This document shows, one piece after another, positions 27,152-35,634 of a DNA stretch of 64,000 nt (position 1 is the first letter of the stretch; the number at the start of each line of letters is the position of its first letter). The translations under genes were made by a program, and so were the position numbers. Below the pieces are notes generated by a model. It was not told where the DNA came from. It worked only from the letters and a program-made list of their open reading frames with translations, and did no database searches. The DNA comes from Caminibacter mediatlanticus TB-2. Its GTDB lineage: Bacteria > Campylobacterota > Campylobacteria > Campylobacterales > Nautiliaceae. The stretch is taken from positions 1,414,001 to 1,478,000 of the forward strand of contig NZ_CP040463.1 of assembly GCF_005843985.1 (NCBI RefSeq), in the 5' to 3' direction.

Positions 27152-27890
27152 CAAACTCCTTTAATTCTTCCGCATTTTTTATATAGTTTTTTATTTCATC
27201 CATTTTGCTATTTAATTTTAAATATTCATCAAATTCTTTATTTGTAGTAATATTTACCATGTTTTCATCAAAAACGTCGATTAATATATTAGTATTTCCT
27301 ATAACCATTAAATATTTTCTTTTATTAAACTCTATTAAAACTACTTTATTTTTTGCATCTATTGGCTTTTGAAAAACAATATTTAAATTTGAAGCAGTAG
27401 TTGGTAACTTTACTATCCTCTTTTTCACAAGCCAAAGGATTATAGCAAGAATAACTAAAATTGCAAGTACTATAATATAAGTAATATAATCAAATTTATT
27501 TTCTATATTATTAGCCATTAAGTTTTTAATACTATCTTGTTTTAATATTTTATTACTTTTAATTCGTAATCTTATACCATAACCTTCTGGCGTCAAATCA
27601 AATTTTGTAGAAAAATTTTTAGCATTTATTTTTACTAATATCCCTTCTTTATAAGGACTTACCTCTATTGTTTTAATAAAACTATTTTCAAAATTTTTTA
27701 TATATTCTTTTGAGCTTTTTATATTTTTTAAATAAAATTCATTACTATTTAATTTAATTACTTTTCCATCAAATTTATTATCAAGAGAAAATAAAACATC
27801 TACAAAATTTTTATGAGTAAAATAATCTACATTAATTAGATTAGCTCCAAATAAAAAAACACTTAATAATAAAAAAAATATTTTTTTCAT
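27138..27890 (-). CDS. fliO: FliO-like flagellar export component
   Basis: A 250-aa protein with a signal peptide (1-16), a periplasmic domain (about 17-130), one membrane helix (about 137-156) and a cytoplasmic part containing [26 protein letters not shown], the beta-rich stretch typical of FliO. FliO helps assemble the FliPQR export gate. The fliN-fliO order is that of Campylobacter and Helicobacter. The long periplasmic domain is normal for this phylum. Overlaps fliN by 4 nt. Confidence 0.72.
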   Translation of the reverse strand: MKKIFFLLLSVFLFGANLINVDYFTHKNFVDVLFSLDNKFDGKVIKLNSNEFYLKNIKSSKEYIKNFENSFIKTIEVSPYKEGILVKINAKNFSTKFDLTPEGYGIRLRIKSNKILKQDSIKNLMANNIENKFDYITYIIVLAILVILAIILWLVKKRIVKLPTTASNLNIVFQKPIDAKNKVVLIEFNKRKYLMVIGNTNILIDVFDENMVNITTNKEFDEYLKLNSKMDEIKNYIKNAEELKEFDERI

Positions 27891-28192
27891 TTTTGCTCTT
27901 TTGTTAAATAATAAATCAATGAATTTGCATCTAAAACTTCATTAAGTCTTATAGCAAGATTTTTTTCATAAACCATTACTTCACCCTTGCCTATTATTCT
28001 TCCATTAACATAAACCTCTGCACTTTCACCTGCTGGCTTTTTTAAATCAATTATACTTCCTCTTTTTAAATCAAGAATTTCTCTAATACTCATTTCTACT
28101 CTTCCTATATCACTTTCAAACAAAACTTCTGTATCAATTAAATTAGAATAATCAGGAATTAATTGCTCAACATCATCAAATTTTTCTTCCAC
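27887..28192 (-). CDS. fliN: Flagellar motor switch protein FliN
   Basis: A 101-aa C-ring protein with a complete SpoA domain (about 20-95): DTEVLFESDIGRVEMSIREI, LKRGSIIDLKKPAGE and VYVNGRIIGKGEVMVYEKNL. It sets rotation direction and docks export cargo. Sits between the CheX-like gene (1-nt overlap) and fliO (4-nt overlap). Confidence 0.95.
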   Translation of the reverse strand: MEEKFDDVEQLIPDYSNLIDTEVLFESDIGRVEMSIREILDLKRGSIIDLKKPAGESAEVYVNGRIIGKGEVMVYEKNLAIRLNEVLDANSLIYYLTKEQK

Positions 28193-28587
28193 TACTCCTC
28201 CTTATATAAAACAAAAAATTTTATACCATTTGATTTTAAACATATTTTATCATCAAATTCTAAATTTTTATACTCACCTAAAAATTTTGGAACTGAAATA
28301 TCAAAATTTATATTCTTCTCAGATGCAACTACATTAGCGTTACCTACGATTAAATTCGCTATCTCTTTTGATAAATCTTCAATATCATAACTTGTATCAC
28401 CAAAAAAAATCTCACTAACCATATCAAGTTTCTCTTTTGGCAAAACTACATACACTTTATAATTTAAATCTCCTCTAACATCTACTTCACTAACAAAACC
28501 TTTTATATCATCATCATTACACTTTATAATATCTATCCCTAAACTTTTAGCAAAATTTTCACAAGATTGATATAAAATATTATTCAT
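28192..28587 (-). CDS. CheX/CheC-like chemotaxis phosphatase-family protein
   Basis: A 131-aa protein with the core DLSKEIANLIVGNAN (about residues 69-83), which fits the D-x3-E-x2-N active-site pattern of CheC/CheX/FliY CheY-P phosphatases; a Pro follows 22 positions after the Asn, close to the published spacing. First gene of a fliN-fliO operon, so it may dephosphorylate CheY-P near the switch. The match is at motif level only. Confidence 0.65.
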   Translation of the reverse strand: MNNILYQSCENFAKSLGIDIIKCNDDDIKGFVSEVDVRGDLNYKVYVVLPKEKLDMVSEIFFGDTSYDIEDLSKEIANLIVGNANVVASEKNINFDISVPKFLGEYKNLEFDDKICLKSNGIKFFVLYKEE

Positions 28588-28603
28588 CCATCTCTCCTTT
28601 GGT

Positions 28604-28613
28604 TATAATTTTA
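28604..28613. promoter_or_regulatory. Overlapping divergent -10 boxes of the CheX-like and TauE genes
   Basis: Plus-strand TATAAT (28604-28609) lies 18 nt before the GG of AAAAAAGG at the TauE gene. Minus-strand TAAAAT (28613-28608) lies 16 nt before the GGAG of the CheX-like gene. The two hexamers share exactly 2 bp. Confidence 0.5.
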
Positions 28614-28630
28614 TCAAAAAAGGCTATATT

Positions 28631-29368
28631 TTGATAACTGCAATAATTATCGGTATTATCACTGGTTTTTTTAGTGGATTTTTAGGAGTTGGTGGAGGTA
28701 CTATACTTGTTCCAATGCTTTTATTTTTAGGATTCCCTCTAAAAGAAGCAATTGGAATTAGTGTAACTCAAATGATGATGAGTAGTATTTATGGAAGCTT
28801 TTTAAATTATAAAAAAGGTCTTTTAAAAATAAAAAATGGCATCTCTCTTGCACTTGGTGGAGCTCTTGGAGCAAGTCTTAGCGGAATAATAGTGAAATAT
28901 ACACCAAAAGAGATTTTAGGTGCAATTTTTTTAACACTTGTTGCAATTGCAATAATTAGGTTTTTTATAACAGTTAAAGAACCAGAATATGAACCTCCTA
29001 TTGATAATAAAAAATTATTTTTTATAGGATTTTTTGTAGGAGCTATTGCAATAAGTGTAGGAGTTGGTGGAGCAATTCTGATAACTCCAATTTTAGTAGG
29101 ATTTTTAAAATATAAACTAAAAACAACTGTAAGTCTTAGTCTATTTTTTGTTGTGTTTTCATCAGTTTTTGGATTTATATCTCAAAGCATTGCTGGTCAT
29201 ATTAATTATACAGAAGGCTTTATAATTGGATTTGCAAGTTTGATTGGGACATATTTTGGTGTTAAACTTTATCACAAGGTTGATACAAAAATACATAAAA
29301 AAATTCTTTTAATTTGGTATATATTTATATTTTTCGCTATGATTTATAAATTATATCTAAAAGGATAA
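28631..29368 (+). CDS. TauE/SafE-family membrane transporter
   Basis: A 245-aa inner-membrane protein with about eight helices arranged as two repeats: GFFSGFLGVGGGTILVPML at the start and AISVGVGGAILITPILVGF in the second half. The family exports sulfite, sulfonates or other organosulfur anions; the substrate here is not predictable. The start is TTG, 7 nt after AAAAAAGG. The following gene starts 2 nt after the stop. Confidence 0.88.
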   Translation: MITAIIIGIITGFFSGFLGVGGGTILVPMLLFLGFPLKEAIGISVTQMMMSSIYGSFLNYKKGLLKIKNGISLALGGALGASLSGIIVKYTPKEILGAIFLTLVAIAIIRFFITVKEPEYEPPIDNKKLFFIGFFVGAIAISVGVGGAILITPILVGFLKYKLKTTVSLSLFFVVFSSVFGFISQSIAGHINYTEGFIIGFASLIGTYFGVKLYHKVDTKIHKKILLIWYIFIFFAMIYKLYLKG

Positions 29369-29370
29369 TA

Positions 29371-29832
29371 TTGGATTATAAATTAATTTGCGAAGTTTTA
29401 GTAATATTAATAATTGGATTTAGGATTTATGTTTTAAGTAGATTTAACATAAAATCAGCAGCAGATAAAATTTTCGCTTTATATTATTTAAAAAATCATT
29501 ATCCACTTATTGGATATATTGTAATTTTTTATATTTTAGAAATAATATTAATACAAATTGCTCTATTAAATATTATAGACATTGTTTTAATAGTAATTTT
29601 TACCTTAGAAGCTTTTTTAGTTTATAGACATATTTTTATTTCTTTAAAAACTGATGATAAAGATGATTATATTGATGTAGTAATCAAAAGAATTTTTATA
29701 ACACTTACATATTCAGAGTACCAAGAAATAAAGAATGAATTATACAAACCTCAACCTATATGGAAACTTTATATTACAGAAATTATGGTATTTTTCTTTG
29801 CTATTTGGTCAATTGAAATTCATAATATTTAA
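29371..29832 (+). CDS. Hypothetical 153-aa membrane protein
   Basis: No family was recognised. Four hydrophobic segments are visible (about residues 5-22, 47-68, 70-90 and 133-150), with a charged cytoplasmic stretch (KTDDKDDYIDVVIKR) before the last. TTG start; AAAAGG overlaps the end of the TauE gene, implying co-translation. Possibly an accessory subunit of that transporter. Confidence 0.65.
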   Translation: MDYKLICEVLVILIIGFRIYVLSRFNIKSAADKIFALYYLKNHYPLIGYIVIFYILEIILIQIALLNIIDIVLIVIFTLEAFLVYRHIFISLKTDDKDDYIDVVIKRIFITLTYSEYQEIKNELYKPQPIWKLYITEIMVFFFAIWSIEIHNI

Positions 29833-29844
29833 TTCTATATTCTA

Positions 29845-29949
29845 ATATTAGTTAACAATGGAAAATGGACAATAAAAAATGATAAAAAGTATTGAAACAA
29901 CGAAAATTTTAAACATTTTTAAATTAACTAACTTATTGTAAATTGGTAT
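29845..29949 (+). repeat. 105-bp interspersed repeat, copy A
   Basis: It aligns without gaps over 105 positions to copies at 40874-40978 and 50966-51070. The best-conserved blocks are ATTTTTAAA followed by TAACTAACTTATT near the right end, and GTATTGAAA in the middle (shared with copy B). The right end, AATTGGTAT, is the exact inverse of the left end (ATACCAATT) of copy C. It fills the gap between two convergent genes. Confidence 0.75.
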
Positions 29950-30004
29950 CTTACAAAGTAATAAAACAAAAAAATAAAAATTTTTCTTTATATAATTAAA
30001 TTAA

Positions 30005-31936
30005 TCACTTAATAGTAAAATCAACTATTTTAGGAATAACCGGTAATTGTAATTTAGCATTATCAATATACATATAGACAATTGAAGATTGTATATCATT
30101 ATCACTTATTTGTTCTTTATTAAGTAGTTTAGATTTAAATTTTCTATCAAAATTTTTTAAAGATGCCATATATGCAATATTTTTTTGATTAAATATATTA
30201 AAAATTTTATTTGTTAATGGGATAATTCTCGAACTTAAATCATTATCAAATTTATATAAATCAATATATTTACATAAACTAATTAAAGTAATAATTTTCT
30301 CTTTTTCATTATTTTGATCATAATAATTTGTTTTACTTATAATTTGATTAATATATTTACTAATATAATTTATATCATCTGAGTTTATTGAGCGTGAATT
30401 CATAATACGTGCATAACTCATCATAATATTTTTTAAAATTAAATAAGTATACTTACTTTTCTTAACATTATTTAATATATTTTGAAAAAATCCTATCGTA
30501 AAAAAATAATATATAGTGTTTTCAAATCTGTTAGATATAAAATCACTTGTAAAACTTGGATTTTTTTTAAGCTCCATTATATAAACAGAATACATGTTTA
30601 ATATTAAATTATAATATTGAGTCAAAGAAAGATTATTAGAATTTAATGTTGATGTACTACTCACTCCTTCCTCTATGTATTTTAATAACATATCTGTTTT
30701 GTATGTTTTTGATATATTTAAAGCATTCGAAGCATTTACACCATTATTTATTAATGATATATATAACAATTCTTTCCCTAAAAATATATTCTTAGAATAA
30801 TTGAATTCATTATATATCTTTTTAAAATTATTTATAATATTTATTAATGAATCTTTAGTAAATGACAAATTATTTAAAATAATATTATCTAACACATTAA
30901 ATTTATCTTTAAAAAATTCAGAATTTGTGTCCCGTAAAACTTGCAAAACTTGCACATTTTTATTTTTAAAAAAATAAAAATCATTTAATTTAAAAAACTC
31001 TAATTCAGGTAGTATATCACTAAGCAAAATCGTATTGATATCAGTTTTAACAAACTGAATATTTTTTTCCATATTAATAGAAAGTTTTTTCAAATTAATT
31101 AAATCGATACTTTTTAATGAAGTTAGAATTTTTGTTATATTATTATCATTTGATGCATTTAATATATCAAATAGATTATCATTAATAAATTTATTTTCAT
31201 TATTACTATAATATTTTCTACCTATAATATCATTTACATTAATGTTTTGGTAATCTATTTTATTTATATCAATTAATTTATCCTGTTTAGAAATAATATA
31301 TTTCACCAATATATCTGTATTTAAATCATAAGGTAAAGCTTTTTTTATTGCATTTAAAAATAATATTATTTTTCTTAATAACAAATTATCTTTAGGATTT
31401 AAATAAATTAAAGTCAAATGATTATTAATATTAAAAGCCTTGTTTATAATTTTTTTTGTTTCTTCAAACGAATAATCATAATTTCTCATAATTTTATACC
31501 AAATATCTGATAAAGGAGAAACTGAAATAAATGATGCATTACTTTCTCCTACTGAAAATATAGGAAAACTAATATTAGTATCATTTTTATTAATCAAATT
31601 ATCTAAACCTGTATCAACACCATTTAATAATTTTATATAAAAAATATTAGGTAATTTATTTTTTTTAATAATAAAATTAAATTCGCCTAAACTCTCTTTA
31701 TTATTAGATGTAATACTTTCTCCTAAAATATTTCCTTCTTTATCTAATAATTGGACTCTACCATTATATATAAAACCATCATATGCAATACCTTTTATTT
31801 GTATATTATTTTGTGTAGGTGCATTATTTTGTGTAGGTGTATTATTTTGTTTATGATGTTTTTTTCTCTTAAAAATACATCCATTAAATAATATTAATAA
31901 AATAAAAATTAATAAAAGATTAAAAGTTTTTTTCAT
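30005..31936 (-). CDS. Hypothetical lipoprotein of the SLH operon
   Basis: 643 aa, no known family. The signal peptide has the lipobox LFNGC (Cys20), followed by a basic stretch and an imperfect repeat of QNNTPT-type units (about 30-47). A short beta-rich domain follows (about 48-120, IKGIAYDGFIYNGRVQLLDK), like a carboxypeptidase-regulatory or bacterial Ig fold. The rest (120-643) is mainly helical, rich in Asn, Lys and Ile. ATG overlaps the SLH-protein stop by 4 nt. Probably a membrane-anchored partner of the SLH protein. Confidence 0.75.
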   Translation of the reverse strand: MKKTFNLLLIFILLILFNGCIFKRKKHHKQNNTPTQNNAPTQNNIQIKGIAYDGFIYNGRVQLLDKEGNILGESITSNNKESLGEFNFIIKKNKLPNIFYIKLLNGVDTGLDNLINKNDTNISFPIFSVGESNASFISVSPLSDIWYKIMRNYDYSFEETKKIINKAFNINNHLTLIYLNPKDNLLLRKIILFLNAIKKALPYDLNTDILVKYIISKQDKLIDINKIDYQNINVNDIIGRKYYSNNENKFINDNLFDILNASNDNNITKILTSLKSIDLINLKKLSINMEKNIQFVKTDINTILLSDILPELEFFKLNDFYFFKNKNVQVLQVLRDTNSEFFKDKFNVLDNIILNNLSFTKDSLINIINNFKKIYNEFNYSKNIFLGKELLYISLINNGVNASNALNISKTYKTDMLLKYIEEGVSSTSTLNSNNLSLTQYYNLILNMYSVYIMELKKNPSFTSDFISNRFENTIYYFFTIGFFQNILNNVKKSKYTYLILKNIMMSYARIMNSRSINSDDINYISKYINQIISKTNYYDQNNEKEKIITLISLCKYIDLYKFDNDLSSRIIPLTNKIFNIFNQKNIAYMASLKNFDRKFKSKLLNKEQISDNDIQSSIVYMYIDNAKLQLPVIPKIVDFTIK

Positions 31937-34900
31937 TTTATACTCCTTTTTTTAACACATATAACAATAGCACCTTCATTTGATTCAATAGTATTAAATT
32001 CTTTTATATTTTCTGACGGAATAAATTTTAACCATTTATTATTTTTTAATTTATAAATACCTCCTATGGTATAATTTACATTACATCTTATGTCATTAAT
32101 GTCTAAAATACCCCCTTCTGAACCTATTAAAGAATACCCTTCTGGTAAATTTAAAAGATCCATATCATTATCAATTTTAATATTATTTAAAAACTTTATT
32201 TTAGTCTGTTTTTTAGAAATAACAAAAAAACTTCTGCTATCATTAATCTTAGTAAGAAGTTTGTAACCATTCTTAATTATCAATTTTTGAATATTCCCAT
32301 AAGGAGAATAACCTTCCCATTCTTTTGTAGTTGGATTTATTGCCCAAACAATTAAAACATCTTTATTTTTTAAATCTTTAAAATTTATATTACCACTTAT
32401 TAAAGACAGACCTTTAGGAATATTGACAACATTTTCATTTTCATTATTATTTTGTTCATTATTGACAACATTTTCATTTTCATTATTATTTTGTTCATTA
32501 TTGACAACATTTTCATTTTCATTATTATTTTGTTCATTATTGACAACATTTTCATTTTCATTATTATTTTGTTCATTATTGACAACATTTTCATTTTCAT
32601 TATTATTTTGTTCATTATTGACAACATTTTCATTTTCATTATTATTTTGTTCATTATTGACAACATTTTCATTTTTATTTGATAAAAACACACTTTGAAT
32701 TGGCTTTTTATCAGTAATTTTAACAACTTCACTAGTATAATTTTTATTTATTGAAACATTATAATCTCCTACTTTATCTAACATACAATAAAATTTTCCA
32801 TTATTTATTACTACTTTTTTCCCATTTATAAATACATAATCAGGATAATCTCCTTCATTATTTATACTTACTATTCCTTCAATCGCATAAATTGGCTCAT
32901 ATCTAATATTATGGAAATTATATTCTCTAAATTTATCATTTGAAGCAATAATTACTTTCATTGTTAAGGTTTTTCCATAAAATGCTGGAATTGAAGGAAC
33001 AACAAAATAAATTTGATTATTATTCCAATTTACATTTTCAATATTATAAGTGGTATTATTATCACTTAAAATTATATTTATTCTTTCTAAACCAATATTT
33101 AAATTACCTTTGTATAAAGAACCTCTTTTATTTAAAATATACAATTTATTTTCTTTTAATACTTTATTAGGAACACTTAAATTAATATCAAAATTAACAA
33201 AAGTAGAATTATTATCTGCAATATTATTTTTATACGAAAAATTATTTTTATTTAAAGTTAATCTATATTCATCAAAATTAAAATATCCATCATTCCCTAT
33301 TACTTTTATAGTATAATCTACATCAGGCTTTTTTGTAGATGGACAAAAAATCACTTGTGAATTATTCTCATTAACTTTTTTAAAATACCCAAAATTAGTA
33401 GTCCATTTATAATAAGGAGATGAATTTTTATCAAAATTTGCCTTAATAATTAACTTATTACAATTACCTTCTTTTTGTATACTAACATTTATTATTTTTA
33501 TAGGTTTTATACTAGGATTATATTTCTGATAATCAGGAATAATACCAAGCTCTGAACCAGTATTGTAAGAAAAATTAGGTAAATTGAACTGACTATTATT
33601 TACATCGAATTTATAATTTTTAATTCTATCTAAAATTGTTAAAGCTTGAAATACTGTCAATTTTTGATATGGTAATAATTTATTATTATCACCTCTTATA
33701 ATGCCATTTTTAATTGCTGTAGAAAAATATATTTTTGCATCATTACCTAACAAATTATAATCACTAAAATTTTTAATATTTGAAAAATCATAAGATTTTG
33801 GAATATTCAATCCTTCTATTATCATTTTAACAAACTGAAATCTTGTAACATAATCAAGAGGATTAAAAACACCATATTTTGTTGTTAAAACCGATATATT
33901 ATCATCACCCTTATAATTTGTAAGAGTTATTACGGCATTATAATAATTAGTGTTTTTATCTACATCTGCAAAAGGATTTGAATAAAGAGCAATATTAAAT
34001 GGTAATTTAAAATTCGGATTTTTAAGTTTCAAAAATTCATAAATAATTAATGCAGCTTCTGCTCTTGAAATAGGAGAGAATCTAACATTTTTATTCCCTA
34101 AATCAAGTTTTTTTAGTATTTGAGATTTATTAAGAAAACTTAAAATATTACTAAAATCTTCTTCAGAAGTATCTCTATATACTTTAATTTTAATACTTTT
34201 ATCACCTAATATATGTTTCAAATCATCACTTAAAAGATAAAAATTCAATGTTACATTATTTTCTTTTGCATTATAAAGGTATAAACTATTTACAGTATAT
34301 GTAACTTTCCAAGTGTAATTATTTATAGGTTTAATTTGAATATTTCCAAATGTTCCATAACCATCTCTTAATCTTATTTTACTTTCACCTTTTGAAGAAG
34401 TTACTTTCAATACATTTACTTTATAATCAGTTTTTACAGTAAAAATAAATGTTGCTGGAATTTTTTTAACATTACTATCTACTTTTATATGAATAGATGA
34501 TTTTCTAGAATCTTTTGCTAAAACATTAAAACTATAAATTTTGTAATCAACTAAATCATTTGAATTTTTTGCTCTATAGTCTTGCACTATCAATTTAAAC
34601 CATTTATTTTGTATTTTATTATTTTTATATATTCTAAAATTTATCAACCAATTTTTATAATCGTCACTATAATTAAATGCAGTTACAAAATCAGGTTTAG
34701 TCTGAACTATTCCATCTTTTAAAAAATAATAAATATTTTTATTATCAGTTTCAATTTTTACAACTTTTGGTTTTGTAGATAAATTAATCTCTGCTTTATA
34801 ATCAACATAAGCATTTGTTTCATTTATTTTTGAAATTGAGAAATTTTTTATTTTTATATAATCTATTCTATCCACATCAAAATATTTTATTTGACTATCA

Positions 34901-35634
34901 ACTAATTCATTAGCACTTTTAGCTCTATAATCCTGAACTATTAATTTAAACCATTTATGTTGTTTTTCATTATTTTTATAAATTTTAAAAAAAATTGTCC
35001 AATCTTTATAATTATTAGAATATATATATTTATAAAAAATTTTATCATTAATGTACGGAACATTTCCATTTTTTAAAAAATAATATGAACTACCACTATT
35101 AGTCTCTATTTTAATAACTATAGGTCTTTGAGAAAGTGTTATATTCATTTTAAAATAATTATAATTATCATCATTTTTTATTTTTTGAATAGTAAAATTA
35201 GTTATTTTTATAGGATTTACCGCTTTTAAAATAAAATCAGGAAAAGAAAAATAATCACCATTATCCGATTTAACCCAAACTTTTAATTTTCCTTGTGATA
35301 AATAATTAAACGGATAAGTATATTCTGCCACATCCATATCATAATATTTACAAATAAATACTTTATTATCACCTGACATATATCTTGATGAAAAAGAATC
35401 TCCATCTGAAAATTTTATAAACATTTCTCCACTATATTTAAATTCACTTCCATCTTCTTTTTCAATTAATACACAAAATCTTTTATTCTGTTCACTTATT
35501 CCAGCTGCAGCTTTTAATTTAATACCTGAATTAGTAGAATATACCCATTTATGATCAGGTATTACTTGCCATGTTGCTGCATTTAATGCTGACAAGATAA
35601 AGAAAAATATTATGAGAATTTTATTTATTTTCAT
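31933..35634 (-). CDS. Large exported protein with S-layer homology domains and Asn/Glu repeats
   Basis: 1233 aa with a signal peptide (1-19). Two tandem repeats of about 115 aa (about 141-255 and 259-373) share WFKLIVQDYRAK and close flanks; a looser third beta domain follows (380-490). Three SLH-like units span about 510-675: ISRAEAALIIYEFLK, FADVDKNTNYYNAVITL with TRFQFVKMIIEGL, and AIKNGIIRGDNNKLLPYQ. After more Ig-like stretches comes a 13-aa tandem repeat (about 990-1072) and a C-terminal domain (1073-1233). SLH domains normally bind wall polymers, so this is likely a cell-wall- or envelope-bound surface protein. Confidence 0.82.
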   Translation of the reverse strand: MKINKILIIFFFILSALNAATWQVIPDHKWVYSTNSGIKLKAAAGISEQNKRFCVLIEKEDGSEFKYSGEMFIKFSDGDSFSSRYMSGDNKVFICKYYDMDVAEYTYPFNYLSQGKLKVWVKSDNGDYFSFPDFILKAVNPIKITNFTIQKIKNDDNYNYFKMNITLSQRPIVIKIETNSGSSYYFLKNGNVPYINDKIFYKYIYSNNYKDWTIFFKIYKNNEKQHKWFKLIVQDYRAKSANELVDSQIKYFDVDRIDYIKIKNFSISKINETNAYVDYKAEINLSTKPKVVKIETDNKNIYYFLKDGIVQTKPDFVTAFNYSDDYKNWLINFRIYKNNKIQNKWFKLIVQDYRAKNSNDLVDYKIYSFNVLAKDSRKSSIHIKVDSNVKKIPATFIFTVKTDYKVNVLKVTSSKGESKIRLRDGYGTFGNIQIKPINNYTWKVTYTVNSLYLYNAKENNVTLNFYLLSDDLKHILGDKSIKIKVYRDTSEEDFSNILSFLNKSQILKKLDLGNKNVRFSPISRAEAALIIYEFLKLKNPNFKLPFNIALYSNPFADVDKNTNYYNAVITLTNYKGDDNISVLTTKYGVFNPLDYVTRFQFVKMIIEGLNIPKSYDFSNIKNFSDYNLLGNDAKIYFSTAIKNGIIRGDNNKLLPYQKLTVFQALTILDRIKNYKFDVNNSQFNLPNFSYNTGSELGIIPDYQKYNPSIKPIKIINVSIQKEGNCNKLIIKANFDKNSSPYYKWTTNFGYFKKVNENNSQVIFCPSTKKPDVDYTIKVIGNDGYFNFDEYRLTLNKNNFSYKNNIADNNSTFVNFDINLSVPNKVLKENKLYILNKRGSLYKGNLNIGLERINIILSDNNTTYNIENVNWNNNQIYFVVPSIPAFYGKTLTMKVIIASNDKFREYNFHNIRYEPIYAIEGIVSINNEGDYPDYVFINGKKVVINNGKFYCMLDKVGDYNVSINKNYTSEVVKITDKKPIQSVFLSNKNENVVNNEQNNNENENVVNNEQNNNENENVVNNEQNNNENENVVNNEQNNNENENVVNNEQNNNENENVVNNEQNNNENENVVNIPKGLSLISGNINFKDLKNKDVLIVWAINPTTKEWEGYSPYGNIQKLIIKNGYKLLTKINDSRSFFVISKKQTKIKFLNNIKIDNDMDLLNLPEGYSLIGSEGGILDINDIRCNVNYTIGGIYKLKNNKWLKFIPSENIKEFNTIESNEGAIVICVKKRSIK
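32425..32676 (-). repeat. 39-bp in-frame tandem repeat
   Basis: Six near-perfect 39-bp units (32425-32658) plus a partial seventh encode repeats of NNEQNNNENENVV in the SLH protein. There is no spacer between units and the unit is a multiple of three, so copy-number change keeps the frame. The repeat forms a polar, disordered linker. Confidence 0.95.

Noticed and set aside
32425-32676. Possible CRISPR-like array of 39-bp repeats
   Set aside because: Units are directly joined with no spacers, are in frame within a long gene and encode a 13-residue protein repeat.
32400-32732. Long repetitive open frames on both strands over the tandem array
   Set aside because: They arise because the 39-bp unit lacks stops in several frames; they have no ribosome sites and lie inside the SLH gene.
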